From Pseudomonas capeferrum (GTDB taxonomy: Bacteria > Pseudomonadota > Gammaproteobacteria > Pseudomonadales > Pseudomonadaceae), in contig NZ_JAAMQM010000003.1 of assembly GCF_013523055.1 (NCBI RefSeq), positions 186,001 through 250,000 on the forward strand: a stretch of DNA of 64,000 nt, read 5' to 3'. Positions 37,566-46,762 of the stretch are shown piece after piece. Position numbers and translations under genes: made by a program. A model generated the notes under the pieces. It searched no databases. It worked only from the letters and a program-made list of their open reading frames with translations, and was not told the DNA's origin. The stretch's first letter is position 1; each line of letters begins with the position of its first letter.

Positions 37566-39044
37566 TCAGAACGGATAGTTGTGACCTGCTTGCTGCCAAG
37601 TTACCCAGTGAGCTCTGGTGAACTCGTCGATGGCATAGCTTCCGTTGAATCGACCTAGGCCAGAGTTTTTCTCCCCTCCAAAGGGCGCGTTGGGCTGGTC
37701 ATCGATGGTGATGTCGTTTATATGCGTAATGCCTGCAACGATACCGCTTGCGAAGCGCAAGCCGCGATCCATGTCTCGCGTAAACACAGCGCTCGAAAGC
37801 CCAAACTCGCTGGAGTTAGAGAGCTCCAAAGCATGCTCTTCGTTTTGAGAAATGACCAAAGGCATGATCGGCCCGAATGTTTCGTCGTATGCCAGCTCGT
37901 GATGTGGTGCTACCCGTCCATAAACATGTGGTGGAAGAACCAAGCCTGATGCAGCTCCGCTATGGAGGCACTCAAGACCATCGCGGTTTGCTCGGGTGAT
38001 TTTGTTGAGCAAACCAGTCAGTTGGCTCTGGCTCACAACTGGTCCGATCACCGTTTCAGCCAGGTTAGGGTCACCCACAGAAAGCTTCTGAACTCGCTCC
38101 ACTACGAGGGCGGCAAAGTCGTTATAGATCTTTTGATCAACGATGACCCGATTGACACTCATGCAGACTTGGCCCTGATGCAGGAAGCGACCCACCACTG
38201 CCGCATGGGCTGCGGCCTCGATGTCGGCGTCGTCCAATACGACCAGTGGAGCGTTACCACCAAGTTCGAGGGCTACGCGCTTGATGTATTTTCCGCCGAC
38301 AGCAATGCGCCCCACACTGCGGCCGATGTCTGTCGATCCTGTAAACGAAATCAAGCTTGGAACGGAGTGTTCTACGAAGGCATCACCGATTTCGGAACCG
38401 GCGCCAACAATCACGTTTACCACCCCTGGCGGGAAGCCAGCTTCCTCGAACAGATGAGCTATCAAAAGGCCACCAGTGATAGCCGTATCGCTAGCTGGCT
38501 TCAAGACTACGGTATTGCCTAATGCGACCGCTGGCACGACTGAGCGCATGCTGAGATAGAGCGGGAAATTCCAGGGGCTGATGACGCCTATGACTCCGAG
38601 CGGCTCACGAAATACGAAGCTTTGCTTCCCCGGTTTATAGCTGGTAAGGACTTTACCTTCCACCTGGTACGGGAGAGTGGCGCTTTCACGAACCATGCTA
38701 ATCGTATGGAAACACTCAAAGGTTGCTTTTCCACGGGTACTGCCTGACTCGCGAATAAGCCAGTCAATAATTTCATCGCTACGGGACTCCATGACCGAAG
38801 CCAAAGCATTCACCAGCGCAACACGCTCAGCAGGAGCTACCTTCGCCCACTGCTGCTGAGCCTGCTTCGACCCTTGATAGGCCTCATCAAGGTCCTGTAC
38901 AGATCCAAGCTGCATGTCGAGCAACTGCTCATTGTTATAGGGGTTGCGGTCGTCGAGACGACGTTCCGAGCGTCCCATGCTCCAATTGCCGTTGATAAAT
39001 TGCTGGCCGGTGATTTTGTACGGAAGCAGTGTCGGCTTATTCAT
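37566..39044 (-). CDS. Aromatic aldehyde dehydrogenase (benzaldehyde/hydroxybenzaldehyde type)
   Basis: 492 residues, aldehyde dehydrogenase superfamily, with catalytic C294 in QGQVCMSVN, VALELGGNAPLVVL and FTGSTDIGR. The ATG at 39044 has an AGGAAGG site upstream; a longer frame to 39332 has no support. It is a paralogue of the vanillin dehydrogenase at 15425-16900. Upstream lie a small gene and an operator region shared with an IclR gene of the gentisate type. A substrate feeding 3-hydroxybenzoate or benzoate, such as 3-hydroxybenzaldehyde or benzaldehyde, is therefore plausible. The exact substrate is inference. Confidence 0.75.
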   Translation of the reverse strand: MNKPTLLPYKITGQQFINGNWSMGRSERRLDDRNPYNNEQLLDMQLGSVQDLDEAYQGSKQAQQQWAKVAPAERVALVNALASVMESRSDEIIDWLIRESGSTRGKATFECFHTISMVRESATLPYQVEGKVLTSYKPGKQSFVFREPLGVIGVISPWNFPLYLSMRSVVPAVALGNTVVLKPASDTAITGGLLIAHLFEEAGFPPGVVNVIVGAGSEIGDAFVEHSVPSLISFTGSTDIGRSVGRIAVGGKYIKRVALELGGNAPLVVLDDADIEAAAHAAVVGRFLHQGQVCMSVNRVIVDQKIYNDFAALVVERVQKLSVGDPNLAETVIGPVVSQSQLTGLLNKITRANRDGLECLHSGAASGLVLPPHVYGRVAPHHELAYDETFGPIMPLVISQNEEHALELSNSSEFGLSSAVFTRDMDRGLRFASGIVAGITHINDITIDDQPNAPFGGEKNSGLGRFNGSYAIDEFTRAHWVTWQQAGHNYPF

Positions 39045-39090
39045 TTCTAACAACCTTCCTATCGATGATTTGGTTACGGAGTGTTCGAGA

Positions 39091-39408
39091 TCAGACACCT
39101 TGGGCTTGATGCTCAGCGAGGCTGTCCTGTGCCGGCTCAGGTTTTTTTTGATACGCGCGCGTGAGAGAGCCCGAAATGGCACCGAAAATTTGGCGGGTCG
39201 CATAGGACCAGAGGGCAGAGAGTTGTGGGGTTCCCGCTGTAAGGGCTGCTTGTCTGGAGGCCCTCGCCAAAGCTGCGCCCAATTGCCAGGCAAGGCTGTG
39301 CAGAAGCAACGGGGCCACGAGTATCGCGACAAGTTTGAGAGGCTGGAGCAAGGCCTTCCCTAGCTCGCAAGAGGGGCTGCTAAGGTCGGCAGGCAGAGCT
39401 TGGCTCAT
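39091..39408 (-). CDS. Small membrane-associated protein of unknown function
   Basis: 105 residues with one hydrophobic stretch (LKLVAILVAPLLLHSLAW, about residues 24-41). I do not recognise a family. Its ATG and the roughly 30 bases before it match the leader of the cluster A MFS transporter (CCTTGAGGTG here, CCTTAAGGTG there, then ATGAGCCA). The start is thus in the position of the transporter start, but the protein body is not transporter-like. It may be a real small gene or a product of rearrangement behind a conserved promoter. It precedes the aldehyde dehydrogenase by 46 bases. Confidence 0.45.
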   Translation of the reverse strand: MSQALPADLSSPSCELGKALLQPLKLVAILVAPLLLHSLAWQLGAALARASRQAALTAGTPQLSALWSYATRQIFGAISGSLTRAYQKKPEPAQDSLAEHQAQGV

Positions 39409-39591
39409 GAATGGGTACCTAGCACCTCAAGGTGATTTTTGTAAGAATTAGTGCAATACGATAATTACGCTTTTTTTGATCCGCGTCAACATAGTTATCC
39501 CATTAGGATAGTTTTTGCTTTATTGGCGAGCGGCGGTTTCCCTGTACACTCCGCTGGTACTAGCCAACAACAGGTTTGGAGGAGATTCGCA
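39409..39591. promoter_or_regulatory. Divergent promoter/operator, aldehyde dehydrogenase/iclR locus
   Basis: Site 1, ACGATAATTACGC plus a T run, is at 39458-39477. Site 2, TTATCC-CATTA-GGATAG, at 39495-39511, contains the perfect inverted repeat TATCC/GGATA. The same pair occurs in front of the iclR genes at 6324 and 45250. GGAGGA precedes the iclR GTG start. Confidence 0.65.
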
Positions 39592-40410
39592 GTGCGGCAT
39601 GAGTCCAGTGACACCTCAGATAGAGGACCCGAGGAAGGAAAATCGGGCTCGCTGAATCGCTTAATGCTTCTGCTTGAGCTTTTCAGCAGAGAGGGAAAAA
39701 GTCATTGGTCAGTAGACGAAGCGGCCATCGAGCTAGGGCTTTCGGCTAGCCATACATACCGTTATTTCCGCACCCTCTCCGGCGCTGGCTACATCAGCGC
39801 CTTCACCCCTGGGCGCTATGTACTCGGCCCTGCAATCATCGCGCTGGATAGGAAAATGCGGACAGGCGATCCGATGATTCAGGCGGCCCGATCACTGATG
39901 AATGAAATTCTTGTGCCTGTTCCAGCAGGCTGCATCGCAATTCTGTGCCGATATTTCCAAGGTCAGGTCATGTGCGTTCATGAGGAGTTCACCACTCGCT
40001 TCCAGCACGAGGTTAGCTACGAGCGCGGACTTCCACGGCCTCTATACCAAGGCGCGGCATCGAAGGTCATTCTTGCTCACCTCCCTCTGCGACAGGTGAA
40101 AGCCTTCTATGAGGAGGTACCGAAGGAGTTCGAGCGCTTCCACCTAGGTGCAAACTGGTCCGAATTGAAGCAGGCGTTACGAGCACTCAGGGAGCAACAG
40201 GCTGTGATCACTTCAGGCGAGTTGGGCAGCAGTGCGGCTGGCATTTCGGCGGCGATCTTCGATGACAAACGGGTGATCGGAAGCATAAGCCTCGTAGTAC
40301 CAGCAGCCCTAGCATCTGATGAGGTGAAAGCTCAGTTGGCTCCCGTAGTAGCTGCTGCGGCTCAGACAATGAGCAACACGATGGCTGCTCTGGCGGCGAA
40401 CTCTCTCTGA
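39592..40410 (+). CDS. IclR-family regulator, gentisate type (third copy)
   Basis: 272 residues. The GTG at 39592 has GGAGGA 7 bases upstream; an in-frame ATG at 39451 lies inside the operator region and is rejected. The helix-turn-helix VDEAAIELGLSASHTYRY is identical to that of the regulator at 6324, and the effector domain is very similar (LYQGAASKVILAHLPLRQ). It is divergent from the small gene and aldehyde dehydrogenase, and convergent with the broken porin of cluster B. It probably binds the same operators as its two paralogues. Confidence 0.85.
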   Translation: MRHESSDTSDRGPEEGKSGSLNRLMLLLELFSREGKSHWSVDEAAIELGLSASHTYRYFRTLSGAGYISAFTPGRYVLGPAIIALDRKMRTGDPMIQAARSLMNEILVPVPAGCIAILCRYFQGQVMCVHEEFTTRFQHEVSYERGLPRPLYQGAASKVILAHLPLRQVKAFYEEVPKEFERFHLGANWSELKQALRALREQQAVITSGELGSSAAGISAAIFDDKRVIGSISLVVPAALASDEVKAQLAPVVAAAAQTMSNTMAALAANSL

Positions 40411-40519
40411 TTAGTCCTTCATAGCAAGGTCGGCAGTGCGGGGCAGCGGCCGTGCGCCGGAGTACTACCGGTATCACAACCGAACAGACATCGGGTGCTG
40501 CGCTGTTCCACTAGAAGCT

Positions 40520-41696
40520 TCAAAGCACATCCCAAGTGTAGCTGAAGATGATCCGATACTCGTCTATGTCAGTGCGATAATTCGAGCGCGCAGCCGCGTT
40601 CCGAAGGCGAATACCCAATCCCTGAAGTGAGCCGCTCTGCACCACGTAAGAGAGATCAAGGTCTCGCTCTGTGTCCTTCCCTTCATAGCCTCGCCCGGTC
40701 TTCACATTGTCGCCGGTCCGTAGCGCGCGGTAAGCGCTAGGCCCGGGATACCCACTGCGACGAAGTCGTAGCGGTACTTGAGCTGATACGAGATTTCGTC
40801 GGTAAACGAAAAGTCGTAAGTGGGCAGTTCATTGCTCAACGGTGCAATATTTGCGAACACGCGCGGGAAAGCCGTTTCACCGAACATCCACTGGTAACCC
40901 AACGAGAATGTATGACCTGCCTTCGTTGCGGAAACCATGCCATGAAGCGCCCGGTTGTCCACATCGCCGATCAAATGGGCGCCGTCTTCAACCGCATCAT
41001 AGAGCCCGAGAATGCCTGCCAATGACCAAGAGCCCAGAGAGCCTTTATGCTCAACCCCGAGGTACGTCTGGAGATAAATGTCCTCCAACTGGCCTATCCA
41101 TCCGCTCAGTGTCGTTCTGTTGCCGTTGAACGTGTAATCCCCACCAACATAATTAAACGCATCGCTGCTGGCATTGCGTTGAGGGATGTGTGCTCCCGTC
41201 GATTTGGCCACCGGAGTCGACCAGATCTTGCCATCAACGCCCGGTGTTCTCTTCCCTCTGTTTTCCGTCACTCGTTTCACGGCCAACATTTTGCCGCTGA
41301 ACGAGCGAGTCAGCAGTCGCTGCAAGGCTTTCACCTTGCCCCACCTAACCGGCTGTACTCATCGGCGGGGTGGCCGTCATCCTGGACCGGTAGCAATCCA
41401 ACGCCTACGCGCCCAGGTCCGCTATCCAGCTTTATGCCCAATGTGGCTGTAGCGTCGACGCCCAAACCAAGGCTGCCAGGCGTATAGCCCGACTTGAAGT
41501 TGAAAATGAAGCCCTGAGCCCATTCTTCCGCCTTCGAGCGCTCCGTACCCCTGATATCGGAGTAGTTGCGTTGGAAGTAGTAGTTTCGGGTTTGTAGTGT
41601 TGCCGTGGCTTCGGACAGAAATGCCGGCGCGTCGCCGGCGATGCAGCGCTCAGCAAGGCAAAGCGCTGCCAGCAAGGTAGCGCATCTCGCGTTCAT
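40520..41696 (-). pseudogene. OprD-family porin of cluster B, broken
   Basis: The N terminus (41696 to about 41349) gives a signal peptide and [15 protein letters not shown], matching the cluster A porin as far as PADEYSRLG. About 80 codons are then missing and replaced by a group II intron reverse-transcriptase fragment. Porin sequence resumes at IPQRNASSDAFNYVGGDY and runs to about 40710. There a one-base deletion breaks the frame before [13 protein letters not shown]. The C-terminal strand is intact to 40520. Three separate lesions make a functional product very unlikely. Confidence 0.88.
41200..41348 (-). mobile_element. Group II intron reverse transcriptase (LtrA-like) fragment
   Basis: About 50 codons encode [35 protein letters not shown] and IWSTPVAK, the N-terminal signature of group II intron-encoded reverse transcriptases. 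Neither the rest of the protein nor recognisable intron RNA ends are present. It sits exactly where the middle of the cluster B porin is missing. Boundaries are approximate to about 10 bases. Confidence 0.82.
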
Positions 41697-41779
41697 GAGT
41701 TCACTCGTTATTGTTTTTGTAAGACGAGAATTTCAAAAGACAACCCGCGGAGGTCGGACTCGATCTCCGCGGGCTTGAT

Positions 41780-42955
41780 TCAGATCACCGCGTCATAAAG
41801 CCAGCTCAGCCCGTCGTAAGCCTGTTCGGCCGTACGCTTCGCAAGCATTCCATTTCGCAGCTCCGCTACAACTCCCTCTGCGTGGTAGAAGTCACCGTGG
41901 ACACGGGCCATCACTTGGCACCGTCCGGTTCGCAGATACCGACGAGCCTGGTATTTTTCAAAGGCCCCGGCATACCAACCATTGGCCCTGGACATTTCAT
42001 CGGCGAGTACAACTGCGTCTTCCATGGCCATGCAAGCGCCTTGTGCCAGGTACTGCAGCATTGGGTGAGCAGCGTCACCTAGGAGTACGCTCCGCCCCGA
42101 GCACCACTGCTTGACCGGCTGACGATCACACAACACCCACATGCGCCAGCTGTCGATTTTGGACAGCAAGGTCTGCACCGTTGGGCAGGTACCGGCGAAG
42201 CGTTTGATCAACTCCTCACGATCACCCTCGGTGTTCCACCCTTCGACATATTTATCACTGTGGAACACCGCCACCAGGTTAAACAGTTTTCCACCTCGCA
42301 GTGGGTATTGAACCAAGTGGCACTTCGGCCCCCCCCAAAGAATCATGGCATTTCGGCGGAACTCGACCGGCACATCCTCAATAGGCAGGACCGCTCGGTA
42401 GGCGATATGGCCGGATACGACCGGGGCGCCATCACCTACGATTCGTTCCCTTACTTTGGACCACAGGCCATCCGCGCCAATTAGGGCGCTAGCCTGGAAA
42501 GGCTCGCCTTTATCAGTGAAAACGCTCACGGAGGTCCCGGTGTCCTCGTAGCTTACGACCTTCGTCGCGCCCTGAAATTGAACCAACTCTGATTCACGGC
42601 AGGCCTCCAGCAGAACGCTGTGCAGGTCGGCACGATGGACTAGGGAATACGGATACTTGAAACGGTCGCGGAAGGCGGCGCCTGTTGGGATTGAAGTGAT
42701 CTGCTTTTCGGTAACGCCATCCATAAAGATCAGGTCGTCGGGCAGCACCGCCAACTCGGCTACCTTATCGGCGATACCCAGCGTCTCCAGCACACGATAG
42801 CCATTTGGGCCTACCTGGATGCCCGCGCCTACTTCACGAAATTCATTCGCCTGCTCAATCAAAAGTGATGCGATACCTTTCTGCGAGAGGGCGAGAGCGG
42901 CCGCCAGGCCTCCGATACCTCCACCGACGATAACGACTGGATTGGCCTGAGTCAT
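41780..42955 (-). CDS. 3-hydroxybenzoate 6-monooxygenase (cluster B)
   Basis: 391 residues, same length and domain order as the cluster A enzyme: GGGIGG near residue 11, GADGLWSKVRERIVGDGAP and GDAAHPMLQYLAQGACMAME. It is complete, with no substitutions in these motifs. Its start overlaps the FAH gene stop by 4 bases. Differences are spread through the protein, for example GWYAGAFEKYQARRYL against DLELAFKAYQARRYL, so the copies are old paralogues, not a recent duplication. Confidence 0.85.
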   Translation of the reverse strand: MTQANPVVIVGGGIGGLAAALALSQKGIASLLIEQANEFREVGAGIQVGPNGYRVLETLGIADKVAELAVLPDDLIFMDGVTEKQITSIPTGAAFRDRFKYPYSLVHRADLHSVLLEACRESELVQFQGATKVVSYEDTGTSVSVFTDKGEPFQASALIGADGLWSKVRERIVGDGAPVVSGHIAYRAVLPIEDVPVEFRRNAMILWGGPKCHLVQYPLRGGKLFNLVAVFHSDKYVEGWNTEGDREELIKRFAGTCPTVQTLLSKIDSWRMWVLCDRQPVKQWCSGRSVLLGDAAHPMLQYLAQGACMAMEDAVVLADEMSRANGWYAGAFEKYQARRYLRTGRCQVMARVHGDFYHAEGVVAELRNGMLAKRTAEQAYDGLSWLYDAVI

Positions 42956-43809
42956 GACTGCACTACATCAACGCTCAACTGGCCAATGTTGTCGATGCGA
43001 GCATTGATTCGATCACCGGCAACAATGGGTGCCACGCCTTCCGGAGTGCCTGTGAACAGCAAGTCACCCGGCTCCAGGGTGTAGTACTGGGAAGCGAACT
43101 CGATCAGCTCAGCTACATCCATGATCAGGTCACTGGTATTAGCGTGCTGTCGCTTTTCGCCGTTGATGTCCAGGACCATTTCCAGAGCATGCGGATCGGA
43201 CAGCTCATCTGCAGTAACCAACCAAGGGCCAAGGACGGTGTAGGTGTCCAGAGACTTGCGCAGGCTTCGCTCTTCCGGACCACGGATAGTGATATCCAAG
43301 CCGATGCTGTAACCAGCAACGTAGGAAAGTGCATCACGAGCGCTGACATTCTTAGCGCGTTTCCCAATTACTGCTACCAACTCGATCTCATGATCGGTAC
43401 GGCGTTCAGGCAAACCGATGACGACCTGTTGGCCGGCGCCGATCAGCGAGCTCGTCGCTTTCAGGAAAAGGCCAGTTTCCTGAATCTTCCTGACGTTCGC
43501 ACGTGTGAAGGTCGCTGGATCAGCGATCGCCTCGTCCAGGTGCGCTTGATAATTCACCGGCGCTGCGACGATTTTTCCAGGATTCGCCACGGGGCTAAGC
43601 AGTGTTACCTCGTTCAAAGGGAAGGACGATGCACCTTCTCTCAACCGAATAATTTCCGGCGTCAGCTGCTCTAGGTTGGTAATCAGCGCGTCGGTCTGGG
43701 GATAGGGATAGCCCGAGGTCGGCAGCTGACGCAGTGCTTCAGAAACATCGTAAACGGTGTTGGCTTCGACGAGTCCGAGGCGATTGTCGTTAAAAAAGCA
43801 GAGTTTCAT
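42952..43809 (-). CDS. FAH-family hydrolase, maleylpyruvate or fumarylpyruvate hydrolase (cluster B)
   Basis: 285 residues, collinear with the cluster A protein and intact, with RRTDHEIELVAVIGKRA, SLDTYTVLGPWLVTADEL and GDLLFTGTPEGVAP. It starts two bases before the end of the gene spacing behind gentisate dioxygenase and overlaps the hydroxylase by 4 bases. Same inferred role: hydrolysis of the acylpyruvate made from gentisate. Confidence 0.8.
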   Translation of the reverse strand: MKLCFFNDNRLGLVEANTVYDVSEALRQLPTSGYPYPQTDALITNLEQLTPEIIRLREGASSFPLNEVTLLSPVANPGKIVAAPVNYQAHLDEAIADPATFTRANVRKIQETGLFLKATSSLIGAGQQVVIGLPERRTDHEIELVAVIGKRAKNVSARDALSYVAGYSIGLDITIRGPEERSLRKSLDTYTVLGPWLVTADELSDPHALEMVLDINGEKRQHANTSDLIMDVAELIEFASQYYTLEPGDLLFTGTPEGVAPIVAGDRINARIDNIGQLSVDVVQS

Positions 43810-43811
43810 AT

Positions 43812-44849
43812 TTACTCCTGGTTTTTTTCATCAGGGTGGTTTGTCTCGCTGCGCCAGAAGCCCAAATGCTCTTGCAGCGGTCGATCGGAGAAGCTGAACA
43901 GCACGCATCGCTCGTCTGTTTCAAATGAGCGCCATGCCCAGCCCGGAATCACGAACACATCGTCCTTGCAGGCAGTGAATTCTTGATCGCCAACTTGCAA
44001 GCGCAGGCTCCCTTCCACGACGCAGCAAACGGCGCCATCGGTTTCGCGGAAACGCTGACCGCTAAAGCCCGCAGGGAACATCTGCATGAATGCCCCCATA
44101 GAGCGAATCGGCGATAGGCCGTTGGTGGGATTGGTGAACATCAACTTGATGCCCGAGCACTCGTCCACGTCCTTAGCGAGCGAAAGTTGTTCGAGAGCTG
44201 CGAGTGTTCGGGTGTACGGGTAGTGGAACAGCGGGCTGACAGGTCCCGACGGCTCATCGTTAACGGGACGCAGACCCGATGCAAAACGAGCGCTCGCATC
44301 ACCCGTTGGATGGCTCAAAGCCTGGCGGGTTTGTGGATCGTCAGCTGAAAAGCCGGCGTTAAGAAGTTGCACCACTGGCACATCAAGGCCATCCAGCCAC
44401 ATGACCGGGTCGTCACCTTCGGCGCCGTGGTCGTGAAACACGTTGGTAGGGGTGATCACGAAATCCCCTGGGTGCATCATGACTTTCTCGCCACGAACCG
44501 TGGTGTAGCCGCCTTGCCCACTGAGAATTAACCTGAGCGCAGAGGCCGTATGTCGGTGGCTCGGCGCAACCTCGCCAGGCAGAATCATCTGGATCCCGGC
44601 GTACAACGATGATGTGGCCTGCGACTTGCCGCGACGTGAAGGGTTTTCAAGCACCAGCACACGTCGCTCCGCATCCTCAGCAGAGATAACTTCGCAGGCC
44701 ATTTTCATGTTCTGGCGGATGGTGTCGGCTCTCCAAACGGCGACATCATCGACCTGCTTGGGCTCACGCGGAGTGAGTCCTCTGAGCACCTCCCAGAGGG
44801 GGGTCATGTTGTCGCTCGCGATCAGTTCCCTGAATGCAGAGGTGGTCAT
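43812..44849 (-). CDS. gtdA: Gentisate 1,2-dioxygenase (cluster B)
   Basis: 345 residues, two cupin halves. Iron-ligand motifs PSHRHTASALRLILSGQ and VFHDHG are kept, as is the C-terminal PGWAWRSFETDE. It is intact although the transporter upstream is deleted; its ATG overlaps the former transporter end region by a few bases. It has become effectively the first working gene of the cluster B operon. Confidence 0.92.
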   Translation of the reverse strand: MTTSAFRELIASDNMTPLWEVLRGLTPREPKQVDDVAVWRADTIRQNMKMACEVISAEDAERRVLVLENPSRRGKSQATSSLYAGIQMILPGEVAPSHRHTASALRLILSGQGGYTTVRGEKVMMHPGDFVITPTNVFHDHGAEGDDPVMWLDGLDVPVVQLLNAGFSADDPQTRQALSHPTGDASARFASGLRPVNDEPSGPVSPLFHYPYTRTLAALEQLSLAKDVDECSGIKLMFTNPTNGLSPIRSMGAFMQMFPAGFSGQRFRETDGAVCCVVEGSLRLQVGDQEFTACKDDVFVIPGWAWRSFETDERCVLFSFSDRPLQEHLGFWRSETNHPDEKNQE

Positions 44850-44880
44850 GGGGTATCTCCTTTAACTTGCTGTGGAAAAA

Positions 44881-45073
44881 TCAGTCCGCGGACAGTCCGT
44901 GTTTGCGCTGAAGCTTGGGCTGGGCGATATGGCGGCGAAACAACTGCAGCGCGAAGAAGGCCAGAACCATCATGGCGGCGAGGAAGCCGAAGAACCGTGC
45001 GCCTGAAAGGCGTCCACTGCCCGTGATCAAGAAGGGGGGCAATGTCCACGACTGGTAATGCACGCTGATTCAT
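44881..45073 (-). pseudogene. MFS transporter remnant of cluster B (large internal deletion)
   Basis: The first codons (VVDIAPLLDHGQW) match the start of the cluster A transporter (VLDIAPILDHGEW). After a junction near 45010, a different frame gives RFFGFLAAMMVLAFFALQ, matching RFFGFIAAMMVILFVALT from the transporter C terminus, down to a stop at 44881. About 400 codons between the two ends are gone and the ends are out of frame. The promoter and downstream enzymes are unaffected. Confidence 0.88.
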
Positions 45074-45249
45074 GGCAAGCAGTCCAAGGCTGGTTTTTGT
45101 TATTTTTACCGCTAAACGATAATTGTGCGTTTTTTATTGTGTTCCAACAAAATTACTTCATTAGGATAATTTTGTCTTATCCCGAGGTGACCCCTTTGCT
45201 TGTACACTCGGGTTTTTCACTTCAGAAGCAACGCGAAAAGGGGTTGGCG
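45074..45249. promoter_or_regulatory. Divergent promoter/operator, cluster B
   Basis: Site 1, ACGATAATTGTGCG plus a T run, is at 45117-45136. Site 2, AATTACTTCATTAGGATAATTTTG, is at 45151-45174. Same order and spacing as at 6.2 and 39.5 kb, between the transporter remnant and the iclR gene. AAAAGGGG precedes the iclR start. Confidence 0.65.
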
Positions 45250-46071
45250 GTGAGTCGGCAGCAGCAGATCGATGTGCCAGGAAAACCACTCGAAGAAGGC
45301 AAAGGCAGCTCTCACGACCGCCTGATGCGTTTGCTTGAGCTCTTCAGTAGTGATGGGAAAAATGACTGGTCTGTAGACGAGGCGGCGGTCGAGCTTGGCT
45401 TGTCGGCTAGCCACACCTACCGCTACTCCCGTACGCTCTCGGGTGCGGGCTACATCAGCGCATTCACACCTGGACGCTATGTTCTTGGCCCAGCCATCAT
45501 TGCTTTGGACAGAAAAATGAGGACTGGCGACCCGATGATTCAGGCCGCCCGAGCGGTGATGAATGAAATGCTCTCCTCGGGGCCGGACGGCTGCACAGCG
45601 ATACTGTGCCGCTACTACCGAGAGCAGGTGATGTGCGTGCACGAGGAATTCAAAACTCGTTTCGCTCAAGAGATCAGCTACGAGCGCGGACTGCCAAGGC
45701 CCCTCTACCAAGGCGCGGCGTCCAAAGCCATCCTCGCCCATCTGCCCCTGCGGCAGGTCAAAGCCTACTACGAAGATGTACCCGCTGAATTCCAACGTTT
45801 CCACTTAGGCTCGAACTGGACCGAGGTCAAACAGGCCCTACGTCGTCTGAGATCGCAGCAAGTAGTTATGACGGCAGGCGATCTAGGCCACAGCGCGGCG
45901 GGGATCTCAGCGCCCATCTTCGATGACAAACGAGTCATTGGCAGCATTAGCTTGGTAATCCCAGTGGCAGCAGCCTCGGATCAACTGAAGGACAGACTCG
46001 CTCCCGTGGTCGCAGCTGCGGGTCATACCATGAGCCGGGCGATGGCCGAGCTGGCGGCTCACTCAGCTTGA
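45250..46071 (+). CDS. IclR-family regulator of gentisate cluster B
   Basis: 273 residues. The GTG at 45250 is preferred because AAAAGGGG lies 7 bases upstream; longer in-frame starts run through the operator region. The helix-turn-helix is VDEAAVELGLSASHTYRYSR, nearly that of the paralogues, with a serine where they have phenylalanine just after the recognition helix. The effector domain keeps YQGAASKAILAHLPLRQ. It is convergent with the leuD-like gene by 28 bases. Confidence 0.85.
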   Translation: MSRQQQIDVPGKPLEEGKGSSHDRLMRLLELFSSDGKNDWSVDEAAVELGLSASHTYRYSRTLSGAGYISAFTPGRYVLGPAIIALDRKMRTGDPMIQAARAVMNEMLSSGPDGCTAILCRYYREQVMCVHEEFKTRFAQEISYERGLPRPLYQGAASKAILAHLPLRQVKAYYEDVPAEFQRFHLGSNWTEVKQALRRLRSQQVVMTAGDLGHSAAGISAPIFDDKRVIGSISLVIPVAAASDQLKDRLAPVVAAAGHTMSRAMAELAAHSA

Positions 46072-46099
46072 ATAGCTGATCGCAGCCAAGCTCAATCAC

Positions 46100-46762
46100 T
46101 TATTCAGGAAACAGCCAAGGCTCGCTCAGCCGCCGGCGCAGCTCGTAAGCCCTGACGTCATTTGCGTGTTCCAGAGCAACGCTGATTTCATCCAATCCTT
46201 CTAGCAGGCATTTTTTGCGGAAGGCATCGATCTCGAATATGTCGACTTCACCATCTGGACTCACTACCCGCTGTCCCAGCAGATCAACCGTCAGCGTGAG
46301 GGGCAATTCTGCTTCTGCCAGGTCAAACAACTGGTCAACACGCGACTTGGCTAATACGACTGGCAGAAGTCCATTTTTAAGGCAATTGCCCTGGAATATT
46401 TCCGCAAAACTGCTGCTTATCAAGACCTTGATTCCGAAGTCACGCAAGGCCCAAGGGGCATGCTCGCGACTTGAACCGCAGCCGAAGTTATCGCGGCATA
46501 GCAGTATCTGCGCGGATCTGAACGAGGCCTTGTTGAGCACGAAGTCCTTGGCGAGAGGACGAAGGGAGCAGTCATCTCCCGGCTGGCCTTCGTCCTCATA
46601 ACGCCAGTTGTCGAACAGATAATCTCCATAGCCATACTTGCTGATGAGCTTCATGTACTGCTTAGGCAGGATGGCGTCGGTATCCACATTGGCCCGATCA
46701 AGCGGGGCCACTACACCGCTGAACGTCTCAAAATTTTTCAACGCTGAAGTCTCCGTGCTCAT
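46100..46762 (-). CDS. leuD: LeuD-type hydro-lyase small subunit, probable maleate hydratase (cluster B)
   Basis: 220 residues, intact, with [17 protein letters not shown] and [13 protein letters not shown]. It overlaps the leuC-like stop by 4 bases. The protein is slightly longer at the N terminus than its cluster A partner ([14 protein letters not shown]). The family symbol does not imply leucine synthesis; with gentisate genes, a role as maleate hydratase small subunit is inferred. Confidence 0.8.
   Translation of the reverse strand: MSTETSALKNFETFSGVVAPLDRANVDTDAILPKQYMKLISKYGYGDYLFDNWRYEDEGQPGDDCSLRPLAKDFVLNKASFRSAQILLCRDNFGCGSSREHAPWALRDFGIKVLISSSFAEIFQGNCLKNGLLPVVLAKSRVDQLFDLAEAELPLTLTVDLLGQRVVSPDGEVDIFEIDAFRKKCLLEGLDEISVALEHANDVRAYELRRRLSEPWLFPE

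Noticed and set aside
39451..39591. N-terminal extension of the third IclR
   Set aside because: It would translate the operator region; the GTG at 39592 has a strong ribosome site.
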